Assembly (NCBI RefSeq): GCF_002860205.1
Contig: NZ_PGVB01000002.1
Coordinates: forward strand, 342,114-406,113
DNA: 64,000 nucleotides
Direction: 5' to 3'
Source: Bacillus sp. T33-2
Lineage (GTDB): Bacteria > Bacillota > Bacilli > Bacillales > Cytobacillaceae
Every line of letters begins with the position of its first letter. The stretch's first letter is position 1. The notes under the pieces were generated by a model. It did no database searches, was not told the origin of the DNA, and saw nothing but the letters and a program-made list of their open reading frames with translations. Both the position numbers and the translations under genes were made by a program. This document shows positions 1 through 9,743 of the stretch, one piece after another.

Positions 1-277
1 CTGACAGCATCAATTCTTTCGCAGTCATCCCGAATGTGAGCACGACGCCCATATCCCGGTAATACGGCAGGACATAATCCTTTTCACGGTCTAGGGCAAA
101 AGCAGCTCCTACCTGTGCTGCTTCCTGGCCCTGGCAAGAAATCACAAACGGGATTTTACCTGCGCGGTTCAACAGCCACATCCGCTCGTCAATCCGGCGG
201 GCCATCAACATGGTCTGATACATTTCAATTACTTGATCATCACTTAAGCCAAGTGCATGATGACGTTTTTCAACCAT
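1..277 (-). CDS. bkdAA: Branched-chain alpha-keto acid dehydrogenase E1 alpha subunit (partial, N-terminal part)
   Basis: The start of the E1 alpha subunit of the branched-chain 2-oxoacid dehydrogenase, which decarboxylates the keto acids of Val, Leu and Ile with thiamine diphosphate. Only the first 92 codons lie in the window; the gene runs off the left edge. The ATG at 277 follows a GGAGG box at 287-291 and begins MVEKRHHALGLS. The conserved stretches RRIDERMWLLNRAGK, SCQGQEAAQVG and VLPYYRDMG are typical of E1 alpha N-termini. It lies 32 bases downstream of lpdV in the same direction, as in the B. subtilis bkd operon, where E1 beta and E2 follow. Confidence 0.93.
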   Translation of the reverse strand, partial: MVEKRHHALGLSDDQVIEMYQTMLMARRIDERMWLLNRAGKIPFVISCQGQEAAQVGAAFALDREKDYVLPYYRDMGVVLTFGMTAKELMLS

Positions 278-309
278 TCATTTTACCTCCCTATTGTTCG
301 TCTTCGAGC

Positions 310-1731
310 TTATGAATGAATCGCCCTGCCGTCAACGGCAAGTGCCGCTTCGCCGATTGCTTCCGACAGTGTCGGGTGTGGGTGGATCGTCCGGGCAATT
401 TCCCATGGTGTTGCATCCAGTACCCTCGCGAGCCCCGCTTCCGTTATCATGTCGGTCACATGCGGCCCAATCATATGCACACCCAATAGATCATCTGTAT
501 CCTTGTCGGCGACAATTTTGACAAATCCGTCGGTTTCCCCAAACACGAGCGCTTTTCCAATCGCCCGGAACGAAAACTTGCCTGTCTTTACATTGAACCC
601 TTTATCCCTCGCCTCGTCCTCTGTCATCCCGACGCTAGCCGCCTCAGGGGAACTATAGATGCATTTCGAAACAAGCGAATAGTCAATTGGAGAAGGATTA
701 CGGCCGGCAATATGTTCAACAGCTGTGATGCCTTCGTGGGAAGCAACGTGGGCGAGTTGCAGGCCGCCTATACAATCTCCGATTGCATAAATATGAGATT
801 CTTTCGTTTGATAAAATTCATTTACAGCAATAACCCCATTCACTACCTGAATATCCGTGTTTTCTAGGCCGATTCCTTCAACATTGGCGAGTCTCCCCAC
901 TGAGACGAGCAGGTTGTCGGCCTGGAACTCCTTCTGCCCACCCTTTATTTCAGCACTGATTGCGATACCCCCGGCTTTTTGGAGTGTTTCTGGAAGGACC
1001 TTTGCCCCGGTGACGATTTTGACGCCCTTCTTTTTCATCAGGCGCTGCATTTCCTTTGATATTTCTTTGTCCTCTGTGGGAATGATCCGGTCGGCATATT
1101 CAATGACGGTCACTTCTGTACCAAAATCAGACAGCATCGATGCCCACTCAATTCCAATGACACCGCCGCCCACAATAATGATAGATTCTGGCAGCTTATC
1201 CATTGCAAGGGCTTCGTCAGAGGTTAATACAATTTCCCCATCCGCCTCCAGCCCCGGCAATGTCCGCGGCCTTGAACCTGTTGCGACAATTACATTTTTC
1301 GGGATCAGCATTGCATTTTCGCTTCCATCATTCATTTCTACCGAAATGGTGCCTGGCATCGGTGAAAAAATGGATGGGCCAAGTATTCTGCCGGTCCCTT
1401 CATATACATGGACCTTTCCCTGCTTCATCAAATGCTGGACACCTTTGTGCAGCTGTTCTACAATTCTTTCTTTTCGCTCCTGCACTTTCGAAAAATTGAT
1501 GCTTACTTCACCTGTTGTGATCCCAAACTCTTCGCTCCGTTTAGCCGTTGCGAAAACCTCTGCACTTCTTAACAGCGCCTTGCTTGGGATACACCCTTTA
1601 TGCAGACATGTACCGCCAACCTTGCCTTTTTCCACTATGGCCGTTTTCAGGCCCAGCTGTGTTGCCCGGATAGCTGCCACATATCCGCCAGTCCCGCCGC
1701 CAAGAATAATTAAGTCATATTCTTCTGCCAC
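310..1731 (-). CDS. lpdV: Dihydrolipoamide dehydrogenase (E3) of the branched-chain keto acid dehydrogenase complex
   Basis: FAD flavoprotein that reoxidises the lipoyl groups of the branched-chain keto acid dehydrogenase, passing electrons to NAD+. The 473-residue protein has the FAD-binding GGGTGG near residues 11-16, the redox disulfide motif GGTCLHKGCIPSK (Cys42, Cys47), an NAD-binding GGGVIGIEWA in the middle and the C-terminal catalytic HPHPTLSE. I chose the GTG at 1731 because AAGGAGG (1738-1746) lies 8 bases before it and it gives the normal E3 N-terminus (MAEEYDLIILGGG); a longer start at 1755 has no such support. It sits between buk and bkdAA in the bkd operon, which makes the branched-chain complex its partner rather than pyruvate dehydrogenase. 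Confidence 0.95.
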   Translation of the reverse strand: MAEEYDLIILGGGTGGYVAAIRATQLGLKTAIVEKGKVGGTCLHKGCIPSKALLRSAEVFATAKRSEEFGITTGEVSINFSKVQERKERIVEQLHKGVQHLMKQGKVHVYEGTGRILGPSIFSPMPGTISVEMNDGSENAMLIPKNVIVATGSRPRTLPGLEADGEIVLTSDEALAMDKLPESIIIVGGGVIGIEWASMLSDFGTEVTVIEYADRIIPTEDKEISKEMQRLMKKKGVKIVTGAKVLPETLQKAGGIAISAEIKGGQKEFQADNLLVSVGRLANVEGIGLENTDIQVVNGVIAVNEFYQTKESHIYAIGDCIGGLQLAHVASHEGITAVEHIAGRNPSPIDYSLVSKCIYSSPEAASVGMTEDEARDKGFNVKTGKFSFRAIGKALVFGETDGFVKIVADKDTDDLLGVHMIGPHVTDMITEAGLARVLDATPWEIARTIHPHPTLSEAIGEAALAVDGRAIHS

Positions 1732-1744
1732 TAACGCAACCTCC

Positions 1745-2848
1745 TTAAAGTGCACTCATCTGTAACTGCCCGGGATATTCCTTCGCCTGTTCTTCACCCT
1801 GGAGCACGCGCAATGCTCCTTCGGCAAGGGCCTGCATTTCATTCTCTCCCGGGAGGACCACCACATCGGCAATCCAATTGATCCGTTCGGATATTTGATT
1901 CACAAATCCTTTTCCGTAAGCCAGGCCGCCGGTAATGACAATCGCATCAACCATCCCGGACAGCACTGCGCTTGAGGCACCGATTTCTTTCGCCACCTGG
2001 TAAGCCATTGCCGCATACACAAGCTCGGCTTCTTTATTTCCTCTTTCTATCATTTTTTCGACTTTGACCGCATCATTGGTACCCAGATAGCCGACCAGCC
2101 CGCCCTGGCCGACAAGCTTCTTCATTATTTCATCCCGGTAATGGTCTCCCGAGAAGCATAAATCGACAATGTCCCCGGCCGGGACGGTTCCTGCCCGTTC
2201 GGGGCTGAATGGGCCGTCCCCATGAAGGCCATTATTTACGTCGACCACCCGGCCAAATTTATGGGCGCCGACTGTAATCCCCCCGCCTAGATGGGCAATG
2301 ATCAGCTGGAGATCTTCATATTTTTTACCGAGTTGCCTTGCGACCCTGCGTGCCACAGCCTTCTGGTTTAAAGCGTGAAAAATACTTTTCCGCTCAATTA
2401 AAGAAAAACCGGACACACGTGCAATCGGGTCAAGCTCATCCACGACGACGGGATCGACAATATATGATGGAATATTCAAGCCTGTTGCGATTTCATACGC
2501 GATGATGCCGCCGAGATTGGATGCATGCTGCCCTGAATACCCGTTTCGCAAATCTTCCAGCATCAAATCGTTCACAGCATACGTCCCGCCTTCGATAGGG
2601 CGCAACAGTCCACCCCTGCCACAGACGGCGCTCAGTTTGGAAATGTTTATGCCTTCTGTATCAAGTGTTTCCAAAATGGTATTTTTTCGAAACTCGTATT
2701 GGTCAATAATATTTTCGAAACTATTAATTATCTCAGAATCATGCCTGATTGTTTTTTCAAAAACAGAGAGATCATTATCGAAAACCCCAATTTTTGTAGA
2801 TGTAGAGCCAGGATTGATTGCGAGTATCCGATATCCATTCTGTTGCAA
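1745..2848 (-). CDS. buk: Butyrate kinase / branched-chain fatty acid kinase
   Basis: Converts (branched) acyl phosphates to the free acid with ATP formation, the last step of the Ptb-Buk route from branched-chain acyl-CoA. The 367-residue protein shows the ASKHA-fold N-terminus [14 protein letters not shown], the HLGGG motif and the [14 protein letters not shown] stretch of the acetate/butyrate kinase family. Start is a TTG at 2848 with GGAGG 8 bases upstream. It lies between bcd and lpdV, 13 bases before lpdV, so the two are probably translated from one transcript. Confidence 0.95.
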   Translation of the reverse strand: MQQNGYRILAINPGSTSTKIGVFDNDLSVFEKTIRHDSEIINSFENIIDQYEFRKNTILETLDTEGINISKLSAVCGRGGLLRPIEGGTYAVNDLMLEDLRNGYSGQHASNLGGIIAYEIATGLNIPSYIVDPVVVDELDPIARVSGFSLIERKSIFHALNQKAVARRVARQLGKKYEDLQLIIAHLGGGITVGAHKFGRVVDVNNGLHGDGPFSPERAGTVPAGDIVDLCFSGDHYRDEIMKKLVGQGGLVGYLGTNDAVKVEKMIERGNKEAELVYAAMAYQVAKEIGASSAVLSGMVDAIVITGGLAYGKGFVNQISERINWIADVVVLPGENEMQALAEGALRVLQGEEQAKEYPGQLQMSAL

Positions 2849-2937
2849 AGTTTAAACCTCCAATATGGAAAAGCGTAGACGCCTGTAAAAATGAGAGGCG
2901 CCGAATGGATCATCCAGCGCTCATGGGATCTAAGGAC

Positions 2938-4032
2938 TTAACGTCGGCTTAATATATGGTGACCGTTCTGCAAAAATTGGCTCCTTGAGTTGCGCATCCT
3001 TTCGATCCGCTCTTCAGCCATCCGGTCAGCAGCTTTATATGTTGGAATTCCGTCCCGTTTAGCAATTTCTATGACCTTTTCAATGTTCGAATATATCAGT
3101 TCAACCTTTTTCATGGCACGGTCGCGATTGTAGCCATACAGTTCATCAGCAACGTTGATGACACCGCCGGCATTGATTACATAATCAGGCGCATACACGA
3201 TGCCAAGCTCATGAATGATGTCACCGTGTTTTGTATCTTTTAGCTGGTTGTTAGCGGCTCCTGCAATCACTTTTGCCTTGATTTGCGGAATTGTGTCATC
3301 ATTGATGACCGCGCCAAGTGCACATGGGGCATAAATATCGCAATCCACTGAATAGATTTCATTCGGCTCGACCGCTTTTGCACCGAATTCTTCAACCGCT
3401 CTCTGGACAGCCTCTTTGTTTATATCAGTGACAATCAGCTGCGCACCTTCTTCGTGCAGATGCCGGCACAGGTTATATGCGACATTGCCCACTCCCTGGA
3501 CAGCAACTGTTTTCCCTTCAAGCGAATCGGTCCCGAAAGCTTCCTTCGCAGCTGCCTTCATTCCCCGGTAAACACCATACGCAGTAACAGGTGACGGGTT
3601 GCCTGATGAACCAAATGCAGGGGAAATTCCTGTAACATAGTCTGTTTCTTCATGGATAAGATCCATGTCCGCGACCGTTGTGCCCACATCTTCGGCCGTA
3701 ATATATCTTCCGTTCAGTCCCTGGATGTACCTTCCGAATGCCCGGAACATCTCTTCATTTTTATCCGCGCGCGGGTCTCCGATGATAACCGTTTTCCCTC
3801 CGCCAAGGTTCAGCCCTGCGGCAGCATTCTTATATGTCATGCCCTTTGCCAGCCTAAGTGCATCTTCAATCGCTGCTTCCTCTGATTCATATGTCCACAT
3901 CCTGGTTCCCCCCAGGGCCGGCCCAAGTGTTGTATCATGGATGGCTATTATCGCCTTTAATCCTGATTGTTTATCCTGGCAGAAAACAACCTGCTCATAA
4001 TCATATTGTTCAAGATATTTGAAAATTTCCAT
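2938..4032 (-). CDS. bcd: Leucine dehydrogenase
   Basis: NAD-dependent oxidative deamination of Leu, Val and Ile to their 2-oxo acids, feeding the keto acid dehydrogenase encoded downstream. The 364-residue protein carries the Glu/Leu/Phe dehydrogenase signature [14 protein letters not shown] with the catalytic Lys near residue 80, and a Rossmann motif [13 protein letters not shown] chose ATG 4032 ([21 protein letters not shown] box upstream) over a longer in-frame start at 4062, because it matches the known N-terminus of Bacillus LeuDH. Second gene of the ptb-bcd-buk-lpdV operon. Confidence 0.95.
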   Translation of the reverse strand: MEIFKYLEQYDYEQVVFCQDKQSGLKAIIAIHDTTLGPALGGTRMWTYESEEAAIEDALRLAKGMTYKNAAAGLNLGGGKTVIIGDPRADKNEEMFRAFGRYIQGLNGRYITAEDVGTTVADMDLIHEETDYVTGISPAFGSSGNPSPVTAYGVYRGMKAAAKEAFGTDSLEGKTVAVQGVGNVAYNLCRHLHEEGAQLIVTDINKEAVQRAVEEFGAKAVEPNEIYSVDCDIYAPCALGAVINDDTIPQIKAKVIAGAANNQLKDTKHGDIIHELGIVYAPDYVINAGGVINVADELYGYNRDRAMKKVELIYSNIEKVIEIAKRDGIPTYKAADRMAEERIERMRNSRSQFLQNGHHILSRR

Positions 4033-4061
4033 TTGACAATTCCTCCCCGGGTTTACGTGCA

Positions 4062-4967
4062 TTATTTTGAATCAAAGCAGAGTGCCAAAGCGAGTGAATA
4101 CAGCTTGCTTTCCGCTGTGTCGGCCCTCGAGGTCAATACAATCGGCGCTGCTGCACCAGCAATGACGCCCCCGACTTTTGCTTTGGCAAAGTAAACTAAT
4201 GATTTGTACAGTGCATTTCCAACTTCTATCGTTGGTACCAGCAGGATATCTGCCTGCCCTGCCACCTCACTCTTTATCCCTTTATGTGCGGCTGCGATGG
4301 AAGATACCGCGTTATCAAGCGCCAGCGGGCCATCAATTACACAGCCGGCAATTTGCCCGCGCCTGTTCATCTGGGTAAGGGCTGCGGCATCCACGGTTGC
4401 TGCCATTGCAGGGTTTATCGTTTCAAGGGCGGCAATAGGAGCTACTTTCGGATTTTCAATTCCGAGAGCCTTTGCGGTTTCAATTGCATTTATGGCGATT
4501 TGAGCCTTATGTTCCAGGTCAGGCGTTATGTTCATCCCTGCATCCGTCACTAAAATGAGCCTGTCATATCCTGGAACCTCGAATACACCAACATGGGATA
4601 ATACCCGCCCAGTCCTGAGTCCGTACTCTTTGTTCAACACAGCTTTTAAAATGGCAGCTGTCTGAATATCCCCTTTCATGAGGACAGTAGCCTCTTTCGA
4701 TATTATCGCCCTGACAGCCTGTTCTGCCGAAGTGGCCTTCTCCCCTGTATGAATCACCCTGACTCGCTCGTCTACAGCCAAGTCGTGATGATTGTTCCGC
4801 AGCAATTCGATGATTTTTTCGGCATTCCCAAAGAGGAGAAAATCCGCAAGCCCCATTTTCACAGCTGAGGCGACCGCTTCAATAACTTCCGGATCTTCAG
4901 CGGCGGCGACCGCAACCTTCTGTCGTGGAAGCTGGATCGCTCTCTCCATAATTGCATCCAATTTCAT
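4062..4967 (-). CDS. ptb: Phosphate butyryltransferase
   Basis: Transfers the acyl group of butyryl- or branched-chain acyl-CoA to phosphate, giving an acyl phosphate for Buk. The 301-residue protein aligns over its length with the phosphate acetyl/butyryltransferase family: N-terminal [10 protein letters not shown], the [11 protein letters not shown] segment, and the [16 protein letters not shown] and [13 protein letters not shown] regions. An ATG three codons upstream (4976) sits almost on top of the AAGGG box, so ATG 4967 is preferred. First gene of the operon, directly behind the sigma-54 promoter. Confidence 0.93.
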   Translation of the reverse strand: MKLDAIMERAIQLPRQKVAVAAAEDPEVIEAVASAVKMGLADFLLFGNAEKIIELLRNNHHDLAVDERVRVIHTGEKATSAEQAVRAIISKEATVLMKGDIQTAAILKAVLNKEYGLRTGRVLSHVGVFEVPGYDRLILVTDAGMNITPDLEHKAQIAINAIETAKALGIENPKVAPIAALETINPAMAATVDAAALTQMNRRGQIAGCVIDGPLALDNAVSSIAAAHKGIKSEVAGQADILLVPTIEVGNALYKSLVYFAKAKVGGVIAGAAAPIVLTSRADTAESKLYSLALALCFDSK

Positions 4968-5014
4968 TAATGGCATCTACCCTTTCAGACATGTAAGCAT
5001 GCATTTAATTATTA

Positions 5015-5030
5015 TGCAAGAAGTGTGCCA
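5015..5030 (-). promoter_or_regulatory. Sigma-54 (SigL) -24/-12 promoter of the ptb-bkd operon
   Basis: On the minus strand the sequence reads TGGCAC-ACTTC-TTGCA, a perfect match to the sigma-54 consensus TGGCAC-N5-TTGCA. It lies about 50 bases before ptb and just downstream of bkdR, whose product is a sigma-54 activator. The B. subtilis bkd operon is known to be SigL- and BkdR-dependent, so regulation here should be the same. Confidence 0.93.
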
Positions 5031-5042
5031 CACGGCAAAATG

Positions 5043-5056
5043 TGAAAACGTTTACT
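5043..5056 (+). promoter_or_regulatory. Probable CcpA cre site upstream of the ptb promoter
   Basis: TGAAAACGTTTACT matches the catabolite-responsive element consensus TGWAANCGNTNWCA at 13 of 14 positions. It lies about 13 bases upstream of the -24 element, between the promoter and the place where BkdR should bind. Repression by CcpA is an inference from the motif. Confidence 0.6.
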
Positions 5057-5098
5057 TTTTCCGTAAAATATTATGATAAATATTGCACACTATGAAAT

Positions 5099-7159
5099 TT
5101 ATTGCACGCCAAAATTTTCAAGGTCATGCTTTTCCAGCTTGTAATATAAATTTCTGACCGATATACCAAGTGACCTGGCACTCAATGTTTTATTTCCGTT
5201 GTACCGGCTTAGTGTATGTATTAAAATCTTTTTCTCGTACTGATCTATAAGAGCGGCCAACGTTTCACCGCTGTCGGCTGAAGTCATTTTTCCGGGTGTT
5301 TCTGCTGCCTGCTTATCCCTTAGTTCCGGCAAGTGGGTCGCTTCAATGATCGTTTCATTGTAATTCATGAAAATAATCGCCCGTCCCAAAACATTTTCCA
5401 GCTCCCTCACATTGCCAGGCCAGTCATAATCCATTAATCTGCGCACTGCCGCTTCTGAGGCGCCTTCGACATTGCGCCCGTAATCCTGGTTGATTTTCTG
5501 GATGAGCCGTTCACACAGCAGCGGAATATCTTCTTTCCTTTTTCTTAGCGGGGGTATATGGATCGGCATCCGGTTCAGCCGGTAATACAGGTCTTCCCTG
5601 AATGTTCCAGCGGCAATGCCTTTTTCAAGATTAACGTTTGTAGCCGCGATGATCCTGACATTGATAGGCACCGGCTTTGTTCCGCCGACCCGGACAATTT
5701 CATTTTCCTGCAGGACCCTTAACAGCTTCGCCTGGGTGCTTGCCGAAAGCTCCCCAATTTCATCAAGGAACACGCTGCCGTTATTCGCCTCCTCAAAAAA
5801 GCCGGTTTTCCCGCCCCTTTTCGCGCCGGAAAACGCACCTTCCTCATAGCCGAACAGTTCACTTTCCAGCAATGACTCGGAAATTGCGGCACAGTTAACC
5901 CGGATAAATTTATTGAATTTCCGGTCGCTGGCATTGTGGATCGCGTGCGCAAAAAGTTCCTTGCCTGTTCCCGATTCTCCCCTCAGCAGAACGGTCGCGG
6001 GTGTTTTCGCGCCAAGCTTGGCCTGCTCGACCGCTATTGTCATTTCAATGGACTGTCCAATGATATCCTGGAATGAGTACTTTGCTTCAAGCGTCCTGAT
6101 GATCTGCCGGGCGCGGTTGAGCTCCCGATTTAAATTTTGTATCTCTGACACATCGTGGATTACTCCGACACTGCCTTTCAGCTTGCCGTCAACAATGATT
6201 GGCGCGACATTTACCACAACTTCCTTCTTGTTGGGCCCGACCCTCATGGCGGCGCCCCTCACCGGCCTTCTTGTTTGCAGCACTTTCATATGCATGCTTT
6301 CACCTTCAGAGATGTCGGCGGTAGCTGGCTGGCCGATCACCTGCTCCTCAGTCAGGCCTGTAATTCTCGTATATGCCCGGTTGATTAAAATCCCGCGGCC
6401 TTCTTCGTCCACGACAGAAATTGCCTCTTCACTTGACTGGATGATAGCCTGCAGCATTGTTTGTATTTCTTTAAGATTGGTAATTTCCTCGGCCAGGTTG
6501 ACCACATCGGTTATATCCTTAAAAACTGAACAAGCACCAATCAGGTTGTCATCCTCATCCATAATCGGAATCCGTGTTGTGATGATTTTTAAACCATTTG
6601 CGAGCACCAGTTCCTGGTTCGCTTCAATCCTTTTAGTCGAAAGGACCCTGAGAAGCTGGCTTGTAGGTATCACGTCAAGGATATGGTTTCCTATAGCGTC
6701 TTCTTTGGAAACCCCAATTACCTTCTCGGCGCTCCGGTTAAACAAAATCACCTCGCCTGACGTGTTGATGACCACCATCCCATCTCCGGTCGAGTCAAAT
6801 ATAAGATCATGTTTGTTCGTCTCATTTCTGAGAGCTGTAATCAATTGTTCTTTTTCTTCCATTAAAGTGGCAATCAAATAGGCGACACTTCCAGGAATCA
6901 AAACGGTCTCTTTTGGACGGGCCTCCCTCAAGTTCTTAAAAACTTCTTCATCACCCGTCACTTCAATTACGATATCAATTTCACCAGTAAGGAATTCTCG
7001 CCAGTCCGTACCGGTGGCAATCCTTCTCTGCCGCGCGACGGCAAGGCCGGGTGCATTGGGATCGATATCAATCACCGCTTGAATGTCTGCTGTTTCCTTA
7101 AAGATTTCAAGGATAGCTGTTCCGCCCTTTCCGGCACCTACTATCATAATTTTTTTCAT
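5099..7159 (-). CDS. bkdR: Sigma-54-dependent activator of branched-chain amino acid catabolism
   Basis: Enhancer-binding protein that activates the ptb-bkd operon with SigL. The 686 residues hold, in order: an N-terminal Rossmann-like domain ([13 protein letters not shown], about 1-95), two PAS domains (about 110-215 and 230-335), an AAA+ sigma-54 interaction domain (about 360-590) with Walker A GESGTGKE and a GAFSGA loop in place of the canonical GAFTGA, and a C-terminal Fis-type helix-turn-helix ending [19 protein letters not shown]. Length is close to the B. subtilis protein. The Thr-to-Ser change in the GAFTGA loop is conservative. The gene is upstream of ptb, same strand. Confidence 0.95.
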   Translation of the reverse strand: MKKIMIVGAGKGGTAILEIFKETADIQAVIDIDPNAPGLAVARQRRIATGTDWREFLTGEIDIVIEVTGDEEVFKNLREARPKETVLIPGSVAYLIATLMEEKEQLITALRNETNKHDLIFDSTGDGMVVINTSGEVILFNRSAEKVIGVSKEDAIGNHILDVIPTSQLLRVLSTKRIEANQELVLANGLKIITTRIPIMDEDDNLIGACSVFKDITDVVNLAEEITNLKEIQTMLQAIIQSSEEAISVVDEEGRGILINRAYTRITGLTEEQVIGQPATADISEGESMHMKVLQTRRPVRGAAMRVGPNKKEVVVNVAPIIVDGKLKGSVGVIHDVSEIQNLNRELNRARQIIRTLEAKYSFQDIIGQSIEMTIAVEQAKLGAKTPATVLLRGESGTGKELFAHAIHNASDRKFNKFIRVNCAAISESLLESELFGYEEGAFSGAKRGGKTGFFEEANNGSVFLDEIGELSASTQAKLLRVLQENEIVRVGGTKPVPINVRIIAATNVNLEKGIAAGTFREDLYYRLNRMPIHIPPLRKRKEDIPLLCERLIQKINQDYGRNVEGASEAAVRRLMDYDWPGNVRELENVLGRAIIFMNYNETIIEATHLPELRDKQAAETPGKMTSADSGETLAALIDQYEKKILIHTLSRYNGNKTLSARSLGISVRNLYYKLEKHDLENFGVQ

Positions 7160-7317
7160 TGGTGCACCCCTGGATCAAGACAATTTTTTCATATACAGGC
7201 TTTTTGTATGTGCAATTTTCTTCACGATTAATTTTATATGTTTTTCAATTGCTTGACAAATTTGAACATTGATTTATGATACATCTGAATGAATATAATT
7301 TACGCGGGGGATCTGCC

Positions 7318-7578
7318 ATGGACAGGATCATTGCTCTTATTATTTTGTTAATTCCCGGCTTTCTTGCTGCTTACGGTATAAAGCTTATGCGTGACATGGT
7401 TTTCGGAATCATGCAGGCCCCTTTTCCGTTCCTGTGGCTCCAGTTTTTAAGCGGGCTGCTCTTGTTTTTGATGGGTCTGGGCTTCGTGGCAGGCTTTATC
7501 CTTTACCGTGACCGCAAAAGAAATAAAGTGCAGGATCGGTTCCGCCGGCAAGCCAGTATGAAGAAAGAAAGGCCATGA
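7318..7578 (+). CDS. yqzF: Small membrane protein of the DUF2627 (YqzF) family
   Basis: An 86-residue protein of unknown function with two predicted membrane segments (about residues 4-24 and 36-60), the second followed by a basic, hydrophilic tail. ATG 7318 is preceded by GGGGG; an in-frame ATG at 7276 lacks a ribosome site. Divergent from bkdR, next to yqiK, the position of yqzF in B. subtilis. Its role is not known. Confidence 0.8.
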   Translation: MDRIIALIILLIPGFLAAYGIKLMRDMVFGIMQAPFPFLWLQFLSGLLLFLMGLGFVAGFILYRDRKRNKVQDRFRRQASMKKERP

Positions 7579-7600
7579 CAGGAAAATGTCATGGCCTTTT
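7568..7600. terminator. Bidirectional terminator between yqzF and yqiK
   Basis: Perfect 13-bp inverted repeat AAAGGCCATGACA / TGTCATGGCCTTT around a 6-base loop, with T-rich flanks on both strands. It overlaps the yqzF stop and serves the two convergent genes. Confidence 0.9.
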
Positions 7601-7602
7601 CG

Positions 7603-8328
7603 TTATCCCCGATTTTTAATTTCCAATGCTTTCGCAGGGTCATCAGTAATGATTGCACTACAGTTCACCGCAAACAGCCTCGATATGTCAAATTCCTTAT
7701 TGACCGTATAAGGCCTCACGGCGATCCCATGTTCCAAAGAGGCTTTCACAATCTCGTCTGTTGCCGTCCTGAAATTGGGATGAAACCCCTTTGCCCTGAT
7801 TGATTGGGCATACACCCAAGGCATATAGAGTCCTTCATGAAGCAATGGGGCGATCTCTATATCGGGTGCAATCCTGTAGCAGTCCACGATGCTGTAATGG
7901 TTGAATGACGAAATGATGATCCGCTCAGAAAGCCCGTGGTCTTTCACCATGAAAATCACTTTTTCTTCCATTCCTTCATAAGGGACAATTCCATTCTTGA
8001 GTTCTATGTTGCAAATCATTTCATTTGTGGTAAGCCAATCAAGCAGTTCCTCTAGAGAAGGAATTGGCTCTTTTCGTTGAATGCTCTCCCATTTGCTGCC
8101 TGCATCCAATTTTCGCAGGTCATTATATGTATAATCTTTTACATAGCCGGTTCCGTCTGTTGTCCTGTCCACTTTTTCATCGTGGATGACAACTAATTGG
8201 CCATCCCTGGTCATCTGGACATCAAGTTCGAGCCCATCAGCTCCGGCCAGGGCCGCCTCCCGGAAAGCTTTCATCGTATTTTCCGGATAAGCCGCGGCAA
8301 ACCCGCGGTGTGCTAAAATAAGCGTCAT
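7603..8328 (-). CDS. yqiK: Glycerophosphodiester phosphodiesterase
   Basis: Hydrolyses glycerophosphodiesters to glycerol-3-phosphate and an alcohol. The 241-residue protein begins MTLILAHRGFAAAYPENT, containing the catalytic His-Arg and the PENT motif, followed by GADGLELDVQMTRDG with the metal-binding Glu-x-Asp and VVIHDEKVDRTT with the second catalytic His. No signal peptide, so probably cytoplasmic. ATG 8328 has an AAAGGAAG box; the frame stays open upstream to 8451, but no family residues occur there. Corresponds to yqiK of B. subtilis by place and length. Confidence 0.9.
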   Translation of the reverse strand: MTLILAHRGFAAAYPENTMKAFREAALAGADGLELDVQMTRDGQLVVIHDEKVDRTTDGTGYVKDYTYNDLRKLDAGSKWESIQRKEPIPSLEELLDWLTTNEMICNIELKNGIVPYEGMEEKVIFMVKDHGLSERIIISSFNHYSIVDCYRIAPDIEIAPLLHEGLYMPWVYAQSIRAKGFHPNFRTATDEIVKASLEHGIAVRPYTVNKEFDISRLFAVNCSAIITDDPAKALEIKNRG

Positions 8329-8416
8329 TATTCCACTTCCTTTATTTATTACCGAATTATGAGCTTCAAGTACATCCGGCTGTCTGTAGCTGCCGTAGTT
8401 ATGTCCGAAATTCATT

Positions 8417-8575
8417 TTAACAATGCGGTTCCACCAGAACAACGAGAGCAATGTATTTTGTTGTATCGCCGAGCTTATGGGTAGAAAAATGTATTTGGCA
8501 TTTAGGGTTTGATTTCGTTAATTTCTCCAATTCACATAAAAATATTGTTTTGTCTGTATTTTCGATAATAAGCAT
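8417..8575 (-). CDS. Short ORF of unknown function upstream of yqiK
   Basis: A 52-codon frame (starts MLIIENTDKT, ends LVEPHC) whose ATG at 8575 stands six bases after a strong AAGGGGG box, in the same direction as yqiK and about 90 bases before it. A hairpin (TGTGG/CCACA) lies just upstream. I do not recognise the product. It contains three Cys residues and a short hydrophobic stretch IALVVLV. It may be a real small protein or a leader peptide; support is limited to the ribosome site. Confidence 0.4.
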   Translation of the reverse strand: MLIIENTDKTIFLCELEKLTKSNPKCQIHFSTHKLGDTTKYIALVVLVEPHC

Positions 8576-8741
8576 CTTCATCCCCCTTGTCGTCAAAACT
8601 GTGGTTTTAAGGCCACAGATGTTCGTGTTCTAAATATATTCGTTAACATTTCTGCAATTCCTGTATTTACAGGACAGGAAAATTAATCTGGAAGCCGGGG
8701 CATATAACACTATTTCTGATCAACAGGCTTTTTTTGCAAAC

Positions 8742-8773
8742 AAAAAACCAGTTTCCCGATCGGAAACTGGTTT
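8742..8773 (-). terminator. Terminator of small RNA copy 1
   Basis: On the minus strand AACCAGTTTCC-GATC-GGGAAACTGGTT followed by a T run: an 11-bp intrinsic terminator. Confidence 0.9.
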
Positions 8774-8981
8774 CGGATTTAATAGTTGGTAAAGCCGCCT
8801 TTGCCGTATTAAGATAAGAAAGTTTTAAACCACCACTCCTCAAAGTGGGTGTCCGCAGAAACATTCCTGCATGTCCTCCCTGTCATTTAGACAGAGGCTT
8901 GTCATTCCTGTTCCGATATAAAACTCCCTATTACAGCTTAACGGTTAAAACTTTATTATAGAAACGAACAATGCAGCTTAT
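8742..8981 (-). ncRNA. Structured small RNA, copy 1
   Basis: About 240 nt without a convincing ORF, bounded by its own promoter (8988-9016) and a strong terminator (8742-8773). The RNA has a closing stem AAAGUUUUAACC (8943-8954) with GGUUUAAAACUUU (8819-8831), an inner stem GGAACA/UGUUUC, a CUGUC/GACAG hairpin and a CCACU-UUGAGG-AGUGG hairpin. A second copy at 32961-33185 keeps the same order of stems with base changes on both sides, and shares GCGG(A/G)CACCCAC. I cannot name the family. 6S RNA is one possibility, since Firmicutes often carry two copies, but I could not confirm its hallmarks. Confidence 0.72.
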
Positions 8982-8987
8982 GGGATA

Positions 8988-9016
8988 ATAATACTTTATA
9001 TTCGCTGCTCAATCAA
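8988..9016 (-). promoter_or_regulatory. SigA-type promoter of small RNA copy 1
   Basis: TTGATT (9011-9016) and TATTAT (8988-8993) on the minus strand with exactly 17 bases between. The promoter of the second RNA copy has the same arrangement (TTGAGT-N17-TATTAT). The expected transcript start is near 8981. Confidence 0.75.
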
Positions 9017-9051
9017 TGGTAATTGTTACCCTTGGAAATAGCATGTTCAGC

Positions 9052-9492
9052 TCATTTACCAAGGTTTTCTATCCGGTCCATCAAACTTGTTACTTCATTA
9101 AGCGTAGTGAATATTTGTGAGTTTTCCAGTTTTTCCAAAGCAACATTTCCGTTGTCCAATACCTTGTTTATCTCGCTAAGTAAAACCTCGTTTTTATTTA
9201 CTAATTCCTGATGTATTTCTTCGGCAATGGACGGAATATCATTTAGTTCAATAAACGCCTGTATATCCTGCTTTAAAGTTTCCAATTTTGTCTCGAGTTC
9301 TTGGTTTATTGCTGGATCAGAGGCCGCATTTTTTATGAGTTGAGGAGCTTCTTCAGCAAACGTATTCAATTTATTTATATGTTCTGTTGCCTGATTCACA
9401 TAATCAATTGAATTATTTATTTCTCCTAATGCCGAACATGCAGCCAGCACTGTGGACATTGCGATTAAAAGAAGCAAATGTAAATTTTTCAT
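9052..9492 (-). CDS. Lipoprotein, DUF6376 (YqiH-like) family
   Basis: A 146-residue protein with a lipoprotein signal peptide (basic start, hydrophobic core, lipobox AACS, so Cys near residue 19 would be lipidated) and an all-helical, polar remainder. The motif NNSIDYVNQATEHINKLNTF just after the lipobox resembles what I remember of the DUF6376 family, found near spo0A in Bacillus (yqiH region). ATG 9492 follows AAAGGAGTC. Function unknown; located on the outer face of the membrane. Confidence 0.7.
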   Translation of the reverse strand: MKNLHLLLLIAMSTVLAACSALGEINNSIDYVNQATEHINKLNTFAEEAPQLIKNAASDPAINQELETKLETLKQDIQAFIELNDIPSIAEEIHQELVNKNEVLLSEINKVLDNGNVALEKLENSQIFTTLNEVTSLMDRIENLGK

Positions 9493-9743
9493 TCATGACT
9501 CCTTTCTTAACTTAACTCTTATAAGGATGATACGGATCAAATCAAGAAAGGTTTCATTTTGTTATGATTATCGAATCCCATTAACAAAAATACGTCCCTA
9601 TATCATTTGATTTTTTATCACCAAATAGATTGAAGACGTACTACGATTGTTAGTTCAACACTAGTACAATATTGATTCGCGCTTGTGAATATGTGCGAGC
9701 ATTCAGTAATTGCGAAAATGGATATTCACACATTCTAACCCTT

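Noticed and set aside
857..1765. Long plus-strand frame antisense to lpdV (302 codons)
   Set aside because: Shadow of the lpdV reading frame: no ribosome site, no recognisable domain, and the minus strand encodes a complete E3 enzyme.
5913..6881. 322-codon plus-strand frame within bkdR
   Set aside because: Antisense shadow of the PAS region of BkdR; no start signals.
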